A stretch of DNA of 64,000 bases from CAYVHU01 sp964451415. GTDB lineage: Bacteria > Pseudomonadota > Alphaproteobacteria > Rhodospirillales > Magnetovibrionaceae. How positions within the stretch are numbered: the first letter of the stretch is position 1; each line of letters starts with the position of its first letter. The notes below the pieces were generated by a model that worked only from the letters and a program-made list of their open reading frames with translations, was not told the DNA's origin and searched no databases. Made by a program: the position numbers and the translations under genes. This document shows, in pieces, positions 40,091-48,298 of the stretch. Where the stretch lies: positions 23,638 through 87,637 of the forward strand of contig CAYVHU010000011.1 in assembly GCA_964451415.1 (NCBI GenBank), in the 5' to 3' direction.

Positions 40091-41002
40091 CTATTTGACG
40101 TGGCAGGTCAGGCACAGTGCTGAGCCGTCGTTGTTGATCCTGAGAAAAGACGGGTTCAACGGTCCGGAACGCACAATGGTTATCGTGGCACCGTGCGGAT
40201 CGTGGCACGAAGCGCACTCCACCTCGAAACCGTTGCCTGTGTTGTAAAAACGAACTTCGTTGGGATTGGCGAAACCGTCGCCATTGGTGTCGTAGAATTG
40301 CAGATTGCCACGGGTCCCATTGGGCATTTTAAAGTCGAACTGACCGGGATCGGGCAACTTAACGCCGACCGGGTGGTCATTAGACAAATCCGTGCCGATG
40401 ACAAAGGAGGTAAAATCAGGAATCCCGATCAGCGGCCCATTCGCGTCATGGCAACTGCTGTTGCACTGCTGCAAGGTAAAATGCGTGCCGGCACCATTTT
40501 TTGCCGGGCCGCTGCCGCTCCAGGTATTGAGAAAGGCGTTATTGTCGGTGCTGATTTGCAGCGCGCTATAGCCCCCCGAACCCGGCATATTGACGACGGA
40601 ATCGACGGCCGTTGTTCCGTCGTGGCAAGACAAGCACATCAGCGAACTTACGCCAGGCTGCGTCGGCTTGTTTCCCGATGTCAGTGGCGCGCTGTACAGG
40701 GTATAAGTATTATTCTTGGCAGTGCGGTTCCACAGCGGGGCTTTGAGAGTTGTATTGGCGCCGTGCGGCGTATGACAATACGCGCACACTTCACCGTAAT
40801 CGTTGCGCGCTTTGCTCATCTGCGAACGATCCGACGTGTTGGCAATATAACTTTGCGTCAAATTGTGACGTGTATTGACGATACTGTCGGTATTGCTTGC
40901 ATTTGAATTTGGATCCCAAGCAGCACGCGCCTCACCCGCCAAAAGAACACACGCAACGCCAAGCGGGACAATCCAAAAAAGACGCGGTTTTACGTTTTGC
41001 AC
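40091..41002 (-). CDS. Exported multihaem c-type cytochrome (doubled-CXXCH type)
   Basis: A signal peptide (about 1-28, ending GEARA) precedes 275 residues. They hold four canonical haem sites (CAYCH, CLSCH, CASCH, CLTCH) and one expanded site CNSSCH (CX3CH). CHTPHGA and CHDPHGA are typical of the doubled-CXXCH family. The start is a GTG behind AGGGAGGG. It should be a periplasmic electron carrier. Lying downstream of the qmo/hdr operon on the same strand, with a 198-base gap, it could link sulfur-compound oxidation to the respiratory chain; that is inference. Confidence 0.88.
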   Translation of the reverse strand: MQNVKPRLFWIVPLGVACVLLAGEARAAWDPNSNASNTDSIVNTRHNLTQSYIANTSDRSQMSKARNDYGEVCAYCHTPHGANTTLKAPLWNRTAKNNTYTLYSAPLTSGNKPTQPGVSSLMCLSCHDGTTAVDSVVNMPGSGGYSALQISTDNNAFLNTWSGSGPAKNGAGTHFTLQQCNSSCHDANGPLIGIPDFTSFVIGTDLSNDHPVGVKLPDPGQFDFKMPNGTRGNLQFYDTNGDGFANPNEVRFYNTGNGFEVECASCHDPHGATITIVRSGPLNPSFLRINNDGSALCLTCHVK

Positions 41003-41143
41003 AAACCCTCCCTTTTCCGTTTCCCGCCAAACGGATTTTTATCGTGCACCAAGACTCTGGGTATTCTATCAGATTCTACTATTCACATCAAGAATTTGTG
41101 AAAATAATTTAACGTTTTGCGTGTAATCAAAGAACGTCAGAAC

Positions 41144-41179
41144 GCAAGATGTCGACGCTTCACTGCGCCGCCATCTTGC
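41144..41179. repeat. Long imperfect inverted repeat after the qmo/hdr operon
   Basis: Two 15-base arms starting GCAAGATG and ending CATCTTGC match at 13 of 15 positions around a TTCACT loop. There is no following T-run, so it is a hairpin that may stabilise the 3' end or aid termination rather than a classical intrinsic terminator. Confidence 0.5.
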
Positions 41180-41200
41180 ATCACACACAGGAAAAACAGC

Positions 41201-42100
41201 TTACTTCGCCATTTTCTCCAATTTTTCGGCTTTGATGATGTTTTGGTGAAGCGCCGCATCCTTTTTCGCATCCAGGCCAAAGGCAACAGCCAACAACTGG
41301 CTGTAAAACACCACCGGAATGTTAAAATCGGTGCCAAATTTCTTGTTGATGACGTCCTGGTACATTTCAACGTTGGTCAGGCACAAGGGGCAGGGCGTGG
41401 CAATAACGTCAGCGTCCTTGGTTTTGGCTTCGGTAAGGATCTTGCGCATCAAATGCAAGGTTTGTTCCGGCTTCATCACCGCGACCGAGCCACCGCAGCA
41501 TGACGTCTTATTTTCGAATTCAACCGCTTCTGCGCCCGCGGCCTCGATGAAGTTATCGAGGAAATCCGGATCGTCGTATTCATCGTAGGCACCACCGCGT
41601 TCGGTCCCTGCGAAAGGGCGCACCGTCTGGCAACCGACATAACCCGCAACCTTAAGCCCCGACAACGGGTTGACGACTTTGCTTTTGATCGCCTCCATGC
41701 CGATGTCGTTGACCAGAACCTCGCAAGCATGACGCACCAGCAAGGTGCCGTCGTAGGACTTCCCCGCCGCACCAAGCGCTTCGTTCATGTCGGCTTTGGT
41801 CTGTTCGTTTTCACGAATCTCTTCGTTTGCAGAGTGCGTATTGAGATAACACGCCGCACAAGCCGTCATGACATCTTGTGGCCCCAGTTCACGCGCCTGT
41901 GCCAGATTGCGTGCACTCAGCGCCGCGTTGGGCAAGTGCCCTGCGGCCAGTTCGCCCACGGACGCCCCGCAACAGTTCCAATCCGCGATGTCTTCCAACT
42001 CGACATCGAGCTTGGCCATGATCGCGCGGGTGGAGGTGTCCAGATGCATGCCGCTGCCTTCGGAACTGCAGCCGGGATAAAAGGTGAATTTCTTACTCAT
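41201..42100 (-). CDS. hdrB: HdrB-like subunit (two CCG domains)
   Basis: This 299-residue protein has two cysteine-rich CCG domains: YPGCSSEG...NCCGAS...CAACY and GYVGCQTVRP...SCCGGS...CPLC. They bind the non-cubane clusters of heterodisulfide reductase subunit B. With HdrC it replaces the membrane QmoC of the classical QmoABC complex, as in clostridial sulfate reducers and some sulfur oxidisers. The start at 42100 follows GGGGAG; a longer frame into hdrC is spurious. It is last in the qmoA-qmoB-hdrC-hdrB operon. Confidence 0.92.
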   Translation of the reverse strand: MSKKFTFYPGCSSEGSGMHLDTSTRAIMAKLDVELEDIADWNCCGASVGELAAGHLPNAALSARNLAQARELGPQDVMTACAACYLNTHSANEEIRENEQTKADMNEALGAAGKSYDGTLLVRHACEVLVNDIGMEAIKSKVVNPLSGLKVAGYVGCQTVRPFAGTERGGAYDEYDDPDFLDNFIEAAGAEAVEFENKTSCCGGSVAVMKPEQTLHLMRKILTEAKTKDADVIATPCPLCLTNVEMYQDVINKKFGTDFNIPVVFYSQLLAVAFGLDAKKDAALHQNIIKAEKLEKMAK

Positions 42101-42105
42101 CGCTC

Positions 42106-42720
42106 TCAGCTCTCCCCTTCGTGGCGCGCCTGAATTTCGACGGCCTTGGCCAGGATCGATTTCAAATCGCCCCGGTTTTTGGCTTTGTGCGGCATGCCAA
42201 GATGCATGCGCTTGGTTTTCACCATGTGCATGCCAATTTTCAAATTGGCCATGCTTTTCTTGTAACCCTCGACGAGACCGCCCGAAAAATAATATTTGGT
42301 AGTCACAAGGCGTTCGTCGGTCTTGCCGAACTTGGTTACCGACCACCAGAAGGCGTCGGCGAAACGCGCGTTCGCAACATCCTTTTTATCCTGATAACCT
42401 TCCAATATCGCCAGACGGCCCAGACCGTGCAGGATGTACTTGACCGGCACCTGACGCGGGCACCGCACCACACAGTTGTAGCAACTGACGCAGTTGTAGA
42501 AGGAATTGGATTTAAGAACCGCCTCCTTCATGCCGGCACGCACCATCATAAAAATCTTGCGCGGGCCCAAATCCATCTGATCGTTCAGCGGACACGATCC
42601 CGAACATACGCCGCATTGCATACACATGTTCATGCGATCACCGCCATCGACGTTGTCGCGCACCCAGCGTGCAAACGACAGGTCGTATTTCTTGGTCGGC
42701 TGAGGTGAAATTGCGTTCAT
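42106..42720 (-). CDS. hdrC: HdrC-like iron-sulfur subunit
   Basis: This 204-residue protein has two 4Fe-4S ligand sets, CMQCGVCSGSCP and CVSCYNCVVRCP, typical of HdrC, an electron wire between the HdrA/QmoA-type flavoproteins and HdrB. There are no transmembrane helices, unlike QmoC. It starts three bases after the qmoB stop with AAGGGG as ribosome site. Confidence 0.92.
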   Translation of the reverse strand: MNAISPQPTKKYDLSFARWVRDNVDGGDRMNMCMQCGVCSGSCPLNDQMDLGPRKIFMMVRAGMKEAVLKSNSFYNCVSCYNCVVRCPRQVPVKYILHGLGRLAILEGYQDKKDVANARFADAFWWSVTKFGKTDERLVTTKYYFSGGLVEGYKKSMANLKIGMHMVKTKRMHLGMPHKAKNRGDLKSILAKAVEIQARHEGES

Positions 42721-42722
42721 GC

Positions 42723-45008
42723 CTAAAACCCCTTAAACGGATTGAGCCCGATGGTTTCGATGTTGGCGACGAATTTGTTGATCGCCTCGCCGACCTTGGC
42801 GGAATCGGAGATTGCGATCTCCATGGTTTCCACCCGCTCCGGCTCCAACATCATCGAACTTAAGGTTTCCGCCACTTTGCCCATGCGTTCCTTGGCCAGC
42901 GCAGATCCCTTCACGAAGTGACACTGATAATCGTCGCCGGATTTACAACCCATCAAGATAATGCCGTCATATCCCTTGGACAGGGCTTCGGAAACGGTCA
43001 GCAAGCTGACACTGCCCAGGCAGCGCACCGGAATGATGCGCACAAAGGCGGAGTACGTATGGCGGTTGATGCCCGCCATGTCCAACGCCGGGTAAGCGTC
43101 ATTTTCGCACGCCAACAGCAAGATACGTGCCTTGCCCGAAAATTCATCGGGAATTTCGCACACAGACGCCATTTGGTTGATCATATCGACGGAATAGTTA
43201 TCGAACGAAATGGTGCGCACCGGACAAGCCCCCATGCAGGTGCCACAACGCCGGCACCGCGAAGGATTGAGCGTCGGGAAACCGTCGTCTTGTTCGTCGA
43301 TGGCGCCGAAGGGACATTCCACCGTACAACGCCGGCATTTGGTGCACTGGTTGAGGCCGAACTTCGGATACGACAGATCGCCCACACGCGGATGGACGGC
43401 ACGTCCTTCGCGCACATTGTTGATGGCCTGGATGCCCTTGAGCACCGCGCCCGCCGCATCTTGAGCCGCTTCTCCCATATCCATGGGCCGACGCACCGGA
43501 CCGCAGGTATAAATACCGGTGCGGCGTGTCTCATAGGGGAAACAGATGTAGTGGCTGTCGGAAAAACCGTCCGCCAAAATCGGAATGTGCGGACCCTGAC
43601 GATATTGCAGGTTCAAGATCGGCGCCCCGTCGGGAACCTCGCTTTCGGGACGTTTGCCCGGCACTGGCGCTTCGACGCCTTCTTTGTAGCCGGCGACATC
43701 GAACGGTGCGATGGGATTGATGTCGTCCTTGGAATAGACCGCCTGCTCGTCGCTGAGTTCGACGCCCGGCGCTTCGGTGTTGGTAGAATTCGGCACCATA
43801 CCGGTGGCCAGAACCACCATGTCGAGGCCTTCCATGGGCACATCGTCACCGATCAGTTCGTCATGGTAGGTAACCTTCAGGCTGCCATCCACGGATGACA
43901 CCTTGCCCTTGATGAAGATCACGCCTTTTTCCTGCGCGAAGCGGTAGAACTCCTCCGCCGTGCCTGGCGTGCGCAGTTCGTCAAAAATGACGTAACACAT
44001 CACGTCCGGATCGGCTTCGATCAGCTGTATCGCGTTCTTGATGGACTGCGAACAGCACACCGAAGAACAATACGGCAGGTGTTCCGCATCACGCGATCCC
44101 GCGCATTGGATGAAGGCCACGGTCTTGGGGGCCTTGCCGTCGGATTTGCGCGCCACGGGTCCTGCGGCCAGCAGAGCTTCCAACTCGACATTGGTAAGCA
44201 CGTCCGGCGATGCGCCGTACCCCAGATGCCCCAGTTTGGTCGCGTCGTAGGGACGCCAGCCGGTGGCGACGACAATGGCGCCGACCACCAGGGTTGAAAC
44301 CGTTCCGGCCTTGCTGAAATCCACACTGAAGCGCCCCGGCATCCCCGCGGTCTTGGCGACGATGGTGTCCGTCATCACTTCGATCAAGGCATGGGCCTGC
44401 ACGGCCTCGATCAACGCCGAGACCGGGTTCTCGGCCGGTTCACGGTAAGGCGCGTCATCCGGATTGACCTTGGTCCAGTCCTTGATCATGCCGCCCAGCG
44501 TATCGGAACGCTCAACCAAAACGGTCTTGCGTCCGGCCTTGGCGGATTCCAGCGCGGCGTTCAAACCGACATACCCGCCGCCGACCACCAAGATGATGTC
44601 GGAAAACTCGCCCTCGGTATAAGGGATGGGCAAGCTGCTCAACTTCGCCTGGGTGACGCCCATGCGGATGTTGTCGTCGGCCATCATCTGGGTGTCTTCT
44701 TCACCCGCGGGATGCGCCCAGACACACTGTTCACGCAAGTTCGTGCGCACCACGTTGGTGCCGTTGAACTGGAATTTATCCGTCATCACACGCTGCGAAC
44801 ACGCCGCGATCACCAGCGAGTTGACCTCACCAGAATCGATGTCGCCCTGGATCAGCTTGACGCCATCGGCGGAGCACAAGGCTTCGTGAGCCTTGCAGCT
44901 TGCCGCCTGCATGGCGGTGGCGGCGCCTTGCGCGGCGTCCATATCAATGGCGTCGCCGATGCCGCAGCCGCTGCACAGGTAAACGCCAATTTTCTTTTCA
45001 TCAGACAT
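42723..45008 (-). CDS. qmoB: QmoB-like flavoprotein (HdrA/MvhD-type)
   Basis: This 761-residue subunit of the Qmo complex exchanges electrons with APS reductase. It has an N-terminal Cys motif CSGCGIGDAID and an FAD-binding Rossmann segment VVGGGYVGLNAALESA. It also has two 4Fe-4S motifs (CTKCRRCTVECP and CRRCGTCMGACP) and a C-terminal MvhD-like domain with LLLACEN...VRCLGSV...MGCKSGDDYQC. It sits between qmoA and hdrC, each pair closely spaced. Confidence 0.94.
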   Translation of the reverse strand: MSDEKKIGVYLCSGCGIGDAIDMDAAQGAATAMQAASCKAHEALCSADGVKLIQGDIDSGEVNSLVIAACSQRVMTDKFQFNGTNVVRTNLREQCVWAHPAGEEDTQMMADDNIRMGVTQAKLSSLPIPYTEGEFSDIILVVGGGYVGLNAALESAKAGRKTVLVERSDTLGGMIKDWTKVNPDDAPYREPAENPVSALIEAVQAHALIEVMTDTIVAKTAGMPGRFSVDFSKAGTVSTLVVGAIVVATGWRPYDATKLGHLGYGASPDVLTNVELEALLAAGPVARKSDGKAPKTVAFIQCAGSRDAEHLPYCSSVCCSQSIKNAIQLIEADPDVMCYVIFDELRTPGTAEEFYRFAQEKGVIFIKGKVSSVDGSLKVTYHDELIGDDVPMEGLDMVVLATGMVPNSTNTEAPGVELSDEQAVYSKDDINPIAPFDVAGYKEGVEAPVPGKRPESEVPDGAPILNLQYRQGPHIPILADGFSDSHYICFPYETRRTGIYTCGPVRRPMDMGEAAQDAAGAVLKGIQAINNVREGRAVHPRVGDLSYPKFGLNQCTKCRRCTVECPFGAIDEQDDGFPTLNPSRCRRCGTCMGACPVRTISFDNYSVDMINQMASVCEIPDEFSGKARILLLACENDAYPALDMAGINRHTYSAFVRIIPVRCLGSVSLLTVSEALSKGYDGIILMGCKSGDDYQCHFVKGSALAKERMGKVAETLSSMMLEPERVETMEIAISDSAKVGEAINKFVANIETIGLNPFKGF

Positions 45009-45029
45009 ACTTGAATTCTCCCCTCGGCC

Positions 45030-46286
45030 TTAAGCGTTCGAGCTGACGGCCTGGATGGCCTTGAGCGCGGCGGCGGTCGCCGATTGCACCGACATGGAAA
45101 CGTCCAGCGGACCCGACGCCACACCTGCGGAAATCTGCCCGTCGACCTCACCGTGTTTCGGAACGAGAAAGCCGTACTCGTCTTCCACGATCTCGACCGG
45201 CAACGCGTCGTCCGCGGTGGACGGCTGCATGCCGGTGGCGAGAACCACCAGATCATAGGGCTGAGCGTAAAGCTCCCGCGTGATGGTGTCCTCACCGCAC
45301 ACGATCGGATTTCCGTTTTCATCCGCATCAATACGCGCGGGCTTCGACTTCACGAAATTCACCTGCGGATCGTCCTTCAGACGCACGTAAAAGTTTTCCA
45401 GTTTGTCGTGGGCGCGGATATCGATGTAGTAAATATCCACTTCCACGTCCGCGTACTGTTCGCGCAAATAAGCCGCATGCTTGAGCGAGCCCAAGCAGCA
45501 GATGCGTGAGCAATAGGGCAGATGATTTTTATCGCGCGATCCGGCGCACTGGATCAAGGCCACCTTTTTCGGGGCCTCGCCATTGGAGGGACGCAAAATC
45601 TGACCCTTGGTCGGACCGTCGTGGGATGCCAGACGTTCCATCTGCACATTGGTGACGACGTCGGCCATATCGGAGCCGTACATGGTCAGCTTGTCGGCGT
45701 CATAGGGCTGCCAGCCGGTCGCCCAGATAATGGCGCCGACGTTCAAATCGAAAGTTTCGCCCGCATCGTCCAGGTCCACCGCACCGTACTTGCACGCCGC
45801 CTTGATGGCCTCGCCGTCGGCCTTCACGGCCTCCGGCGCAATCACATAACGCATGGGAAAGGCGTGCTCATGGGGCAGATAGGCGCCCTTCAGCGTGTCC
45901 AGGCCGTAGTTGAAGGCATTGACGACTTCCGTCGTGGTGGCTTCGGCGCACGCCCCGCACGCGGTGCAGTTGGCGTTGACGAAACGCGGTGCACGTTGCA
46001 CCGAAACGGTGAAGTTGCCTTTTTCGCCGCTGACGCCTGCGACCTTGCACATGGTCATCACATTGATCCGCGGATTTTTCTTGATCCGTTGATAATTGAT
46101 TTCCAAACCGCACGTCGGATGACACAGCTTCGGAAAATACCGGTTCAGCTTGGTGACGCGACCACCGAGGCTGGGTTCTTTTTCCAGCAAGACGACCTCA
46201 TAGCCCGTCTCCGCCGCTTCCACGGCCGCCGTGATTCCGGCGATGCCGCCGCCAACCACAAGAATGGTTTGGCTTTGAACTGCCAT
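45030..46286 (-). CDS. qmoA: QmoA-like flavoprotein (HdrA-type)
   Basis: This 418-residue FAD protein is the first gene of the operon. VVGGGIAGITAAVEAAE binds FAD, and LGGRVTKLNRYFPKLCHPTC and CTACGACAEATT supply Cys ligands for an iron-sulfur site. It is homologous to HdrA and QmoB. In sulfur oxidisers the Qmo complex is thought to accept electrons from AprAB as sulfite becomes APS. Ribosome site GGGGAGG. It is divergent from sat, so both may share control. Confidence 0.94.
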   Translation of the reverse strand: MAVQSQTILVVGGGIAGITAAVEAAETGYEVVLLEKEPSLGGRVTKLNRYFPKLCHPTCGLEINYQRIKKNPRINVMTMCKVAGVSGEKGNFTVSVQRAPRFVNANCTACGACAEATTTEVVNAFNYGLDTLKGAYLPHEHAFPMRYVIAPEAVKADGEAIKAACKYGAVDLDDAGETFDLNVGAIIWATGWQPYDADKLTMYGSDMADVVTNVQMERLASHDGPTKGQILRPSNGEAPKKVALIQCAGSRDKNHLPYCSRICCLGSLKHAAYLREQYADVEVDIYYIDIRAHDKLENFYVRLKDDPQVNFVKSKPARIDADENGNPIVCGEDTITRELYAQPYDLVVLATGMQPSTADDALPVEIVEDEYGFLVPKHGEVDGQISAGVASGPLDVSMSVQSATAAALKAIQAVSSNA

Positions 46287-46548
46287 ACTTGACCTCCCCT
46301 GTTAGCAGGTTCTTTTTTTGGCAAAGAACCCGATCTATTCATGTATCTTTGTACAATTCAACGGGTTCTATCCCTCATTGAAATGAGTCCACCCGTCGCC
46401 ACTTTCACTTTAGCCCATATCAGGGTCTTGATATATTCACTTTTTATAATTTTCGATAGCCTAAATCTCAATTGTTTTGCTAAAAAGCACCCTGACGTAG
46501 CTTTTAGCTTTTGAAAATTTTAAAATCAAAAACGATAGGGGAGTAAGT
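46287..46548. promoter_or_regulatory. Divergent qmoA/sat intergenic region
   Basis: These 262 bases hold no gene and are strongly AT-rich. A TATAAT (46445-46450) faces sat, but no -35 box stands at the normal distance. TTGATA at 46428 is too close (11 bp), so activator-dependent initiation is possible. Confidence 0.4.
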
Positions 46549-47733
46549 ATGTCGCATCTGGTTGAACCTCATGGCGGTCAAGGTCTGAAGCCGCTACTGG
46601 CGCCCGAAGCGGAACGTGCCGATGAATTGGCGCGTGCCAAAAATCTCAAGCAAGTTCCCATGACCAGCAAGGAAATGTCGGACGTCTTGATGTTTTCCAT
46701 GGGGGCGTACACCCCCCTGGACGGCTTCATGGGCCGTGACGATTGGCAGAGCGTATGCGCCGACATGAAATTGTCGAGCGGTCTGTTCTGGCCCATTCCC
46801 ATCACGCTGACGGCGGATCAGGCGCTCGCCGATTCCATCGGCGCGAACGAAGAAGTCGCCCTGGTGGACGAAGAAAGCGGTACCGTCATGGCGATCATGG
46901 CGGTCAAGGAAAAGTTCGCCATGTCGGACGAAGACAAGGCTTTCGAAGCACAGAACGTCTACACCACCACGGACGCAGAACACCCCGGCGTGCAAAAAGT
47001 GAATGCACAAAAGGCCATATGTCTGGCCGGTCCGGTGAGCGTTGTCGACGAAGGCAAGTTCCCGTCCCTGTTCGGCGATTTGTACCAACGTCCGGCCGAC
47101 GCGCGTGCCGCATTTGCGGACAAGGGCTGGTCCAAGGTTGCCGCGTTCCAAACCCGCAACCCCATGCACCGTTCCCACGAGCATCTGGCGAAGATCGCCG
47201 TCGAAGTGACCGACGGCGTTTATATTCACCAGGTTCTGGGCAAACTGAAGCCCGGCGACATTCCGGCGGAAACGCGCACCAAAGCCATCCAGGCGATGAT
47301 CGACAATTATTTCGTGGCGGGCACCGTCATTCAGGCGGGCTATCCGATCGAAATGCGTTACGCCGGGCCGCGCGAAGCGTTGTTCCATGCGCTGATTCGT
47401 CAGAACTACGGTTGTTCGCACCTCATCGTGGGTCGCGATCATGCCGGCGTGGGCGATTATTACGGCCCCTTCGATGCCCAGCACATCTTCGATACCTTGT
47501 GGGAAGGGGCGTTGAAAACCGTGCCCTTGAAGATCGACATCACGTTTTATTGCTCCAAGTGCATGGGCATGGCGACCGCCAAAACCTGTCCGCACGACAA
47601 GGAATATCACGTGTCGATTTCCGGCACCCAACAACGTGCCATGCTGTCGGCAGGCGAAGACATTCCGCCCGAATTCTCCCGCCCCGAGGTGGTGAAAATT
47701 TTGCAGGCATACTACGCAGACTTAAAAAAATAA
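46549..47733 (+). CDS. sat: Sulfate adenylyltransferase (ATP sulfurylase)
   Basis: Sat interconverts ATP + sulfate and APS + pyrophosphate. In a sulfur oxidiser it runs backwards to make ATP from APS. The 394 residues show the nucleotide-binding QTRNPMHRSHEHL, GRDHAGVGDYYG and a Cys/His patch near the C terminus (YCSKCMGMATAKTCPHDK), of the homo-oligomeric dissimilatory type, with no APS-kinase domain. Ribosome site AGGGGAG. A classical terminator follows, so it is monocistronic. No aprAB is in the window. Confidence 0.96.
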   Translation: MSHLVEPHGGQGLKPLLAPEAERADELARAKNLKQVPMTSKEMSDVLMFSMGAYTPLDGFMGRDDWQSVCADMKLSSGLFWPIPITLTADQALADSIGANEEVALVDEESGTVMAIMAVKEKFAMSDEDKAFEAQNVYTTTDAEHPGVQKVNAQKAICLAGPVSVVDEGKFPSLFGDLYQRPADARAAFADKGWSKVAAFQTRNPMHRSHEHLAKIAVEVTDGVYIHQVLGKLKPGDIPAETRTKAIQAMIDNYFVAGTVIQAGYPIEMRYAGPREALFHALIRQNYGCSHLIVGRDHAGVGDYYGPFDAQHIFDTLWEGALKTVPLKIDITFYCSKCMGMATAKTCPHDKEYHVSISGTQQRAMLSAGEDIPPEFSRPEVVKILQAYYADLKK

Positions 47734-47764
47734 GACGCTTGTCAAACGCAGGCTTAAGATTAAG

Positions 47765-47794
47765 GGGGAGCGCACACGGCGCTCCCCTTTTTTT
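47765..47794 (+). terminator. Rho-independent terminator of sat
   Basis: A perfect 9-bp stem (GGGGAGCGC/GCGCTCCCC) with a 5-base loop is followed by seven T residues. Confidence 0.95.
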
Positions 47795-47812
47795 GTGTGA
47801 AAGGCTTCCGCC

Positions 47813-48298
47813 GTGAAGACACTTCGCAAATCCTACGCCGTGGTCACGGCTGATTTTTCCGATGTGGTGTTGTGCCAGACCGCCGAAGGCGCGGAGGCTG
47901 CGGCACTCAGTTTCGGCGAGGATGCCCATGTGGTCGACACCATGGGCGCGCCCTACCATCCCGCCGTGCAACGCGTCGTGGACGGCCAACTGGTTTTGCT
48001 GGGGTTCGGCTCGTTCAACCCCAAACTGGGGGCGGATGCAAACCTGTTTGTCGCGGTGAAAAAGAAACAGCCTTATGCCGCGCGTGCATTCCTAGCCATA
48101 GGTGCAAATCCGCACGCTTGCGAGAAAGACGGCGCGACCCCGCTGCACTGGGCCGTGGGGCGGGAGTGTGTCGCGTGCATCGCGGTCTTAATGGCCAAGG
48201 GCGCGAATCTTGATGCCGTCGATGCTCAAGGTCAGACGCCGCGGGGGCTGGCGCACGCCAAGAACAACGCCGCCCTTCTCGACGCCCTGAATTTATAA
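47813..48298 (+). CDS. Ankyrin-repeat protein
   Basis: This 161-residue cytoplasmic protein starts at a GTG. The C-terminal half carries two to three ankyrin repeats (AARAFLAIGANPHACEKDGATPLHWAV, then MAKGANLDAVDAQGQTPRGLA). The N-terminal 70 residues are unassigned. It probably binds a protein partner. No partner is evident from the neighbours, and it overlaps the convergent metal ATPase gene by six bases. Confidence 0.75.
   Translation: MKTLRKSYAVVTADFSDVVLCQTAEGAEAAALSFGEDAHVVDTMGAPYHPAVQRVVDGQLVLLGFGSFNPKLGADANLFVAVKKKQPYAARAFLAIGANPHACEKDGATPLHWAVGRECVACIAVLMAKGANLDAVDAQGQTPRGLAHAKNNAALLDALNL

Noticed and set aside
42106..42346. A longer HdrB start reading into hdrC.
   Set aside because: The internal ATG at 42100 has GGGGAG and matches the family N terminus; the extension overlaps a well-supported gene.
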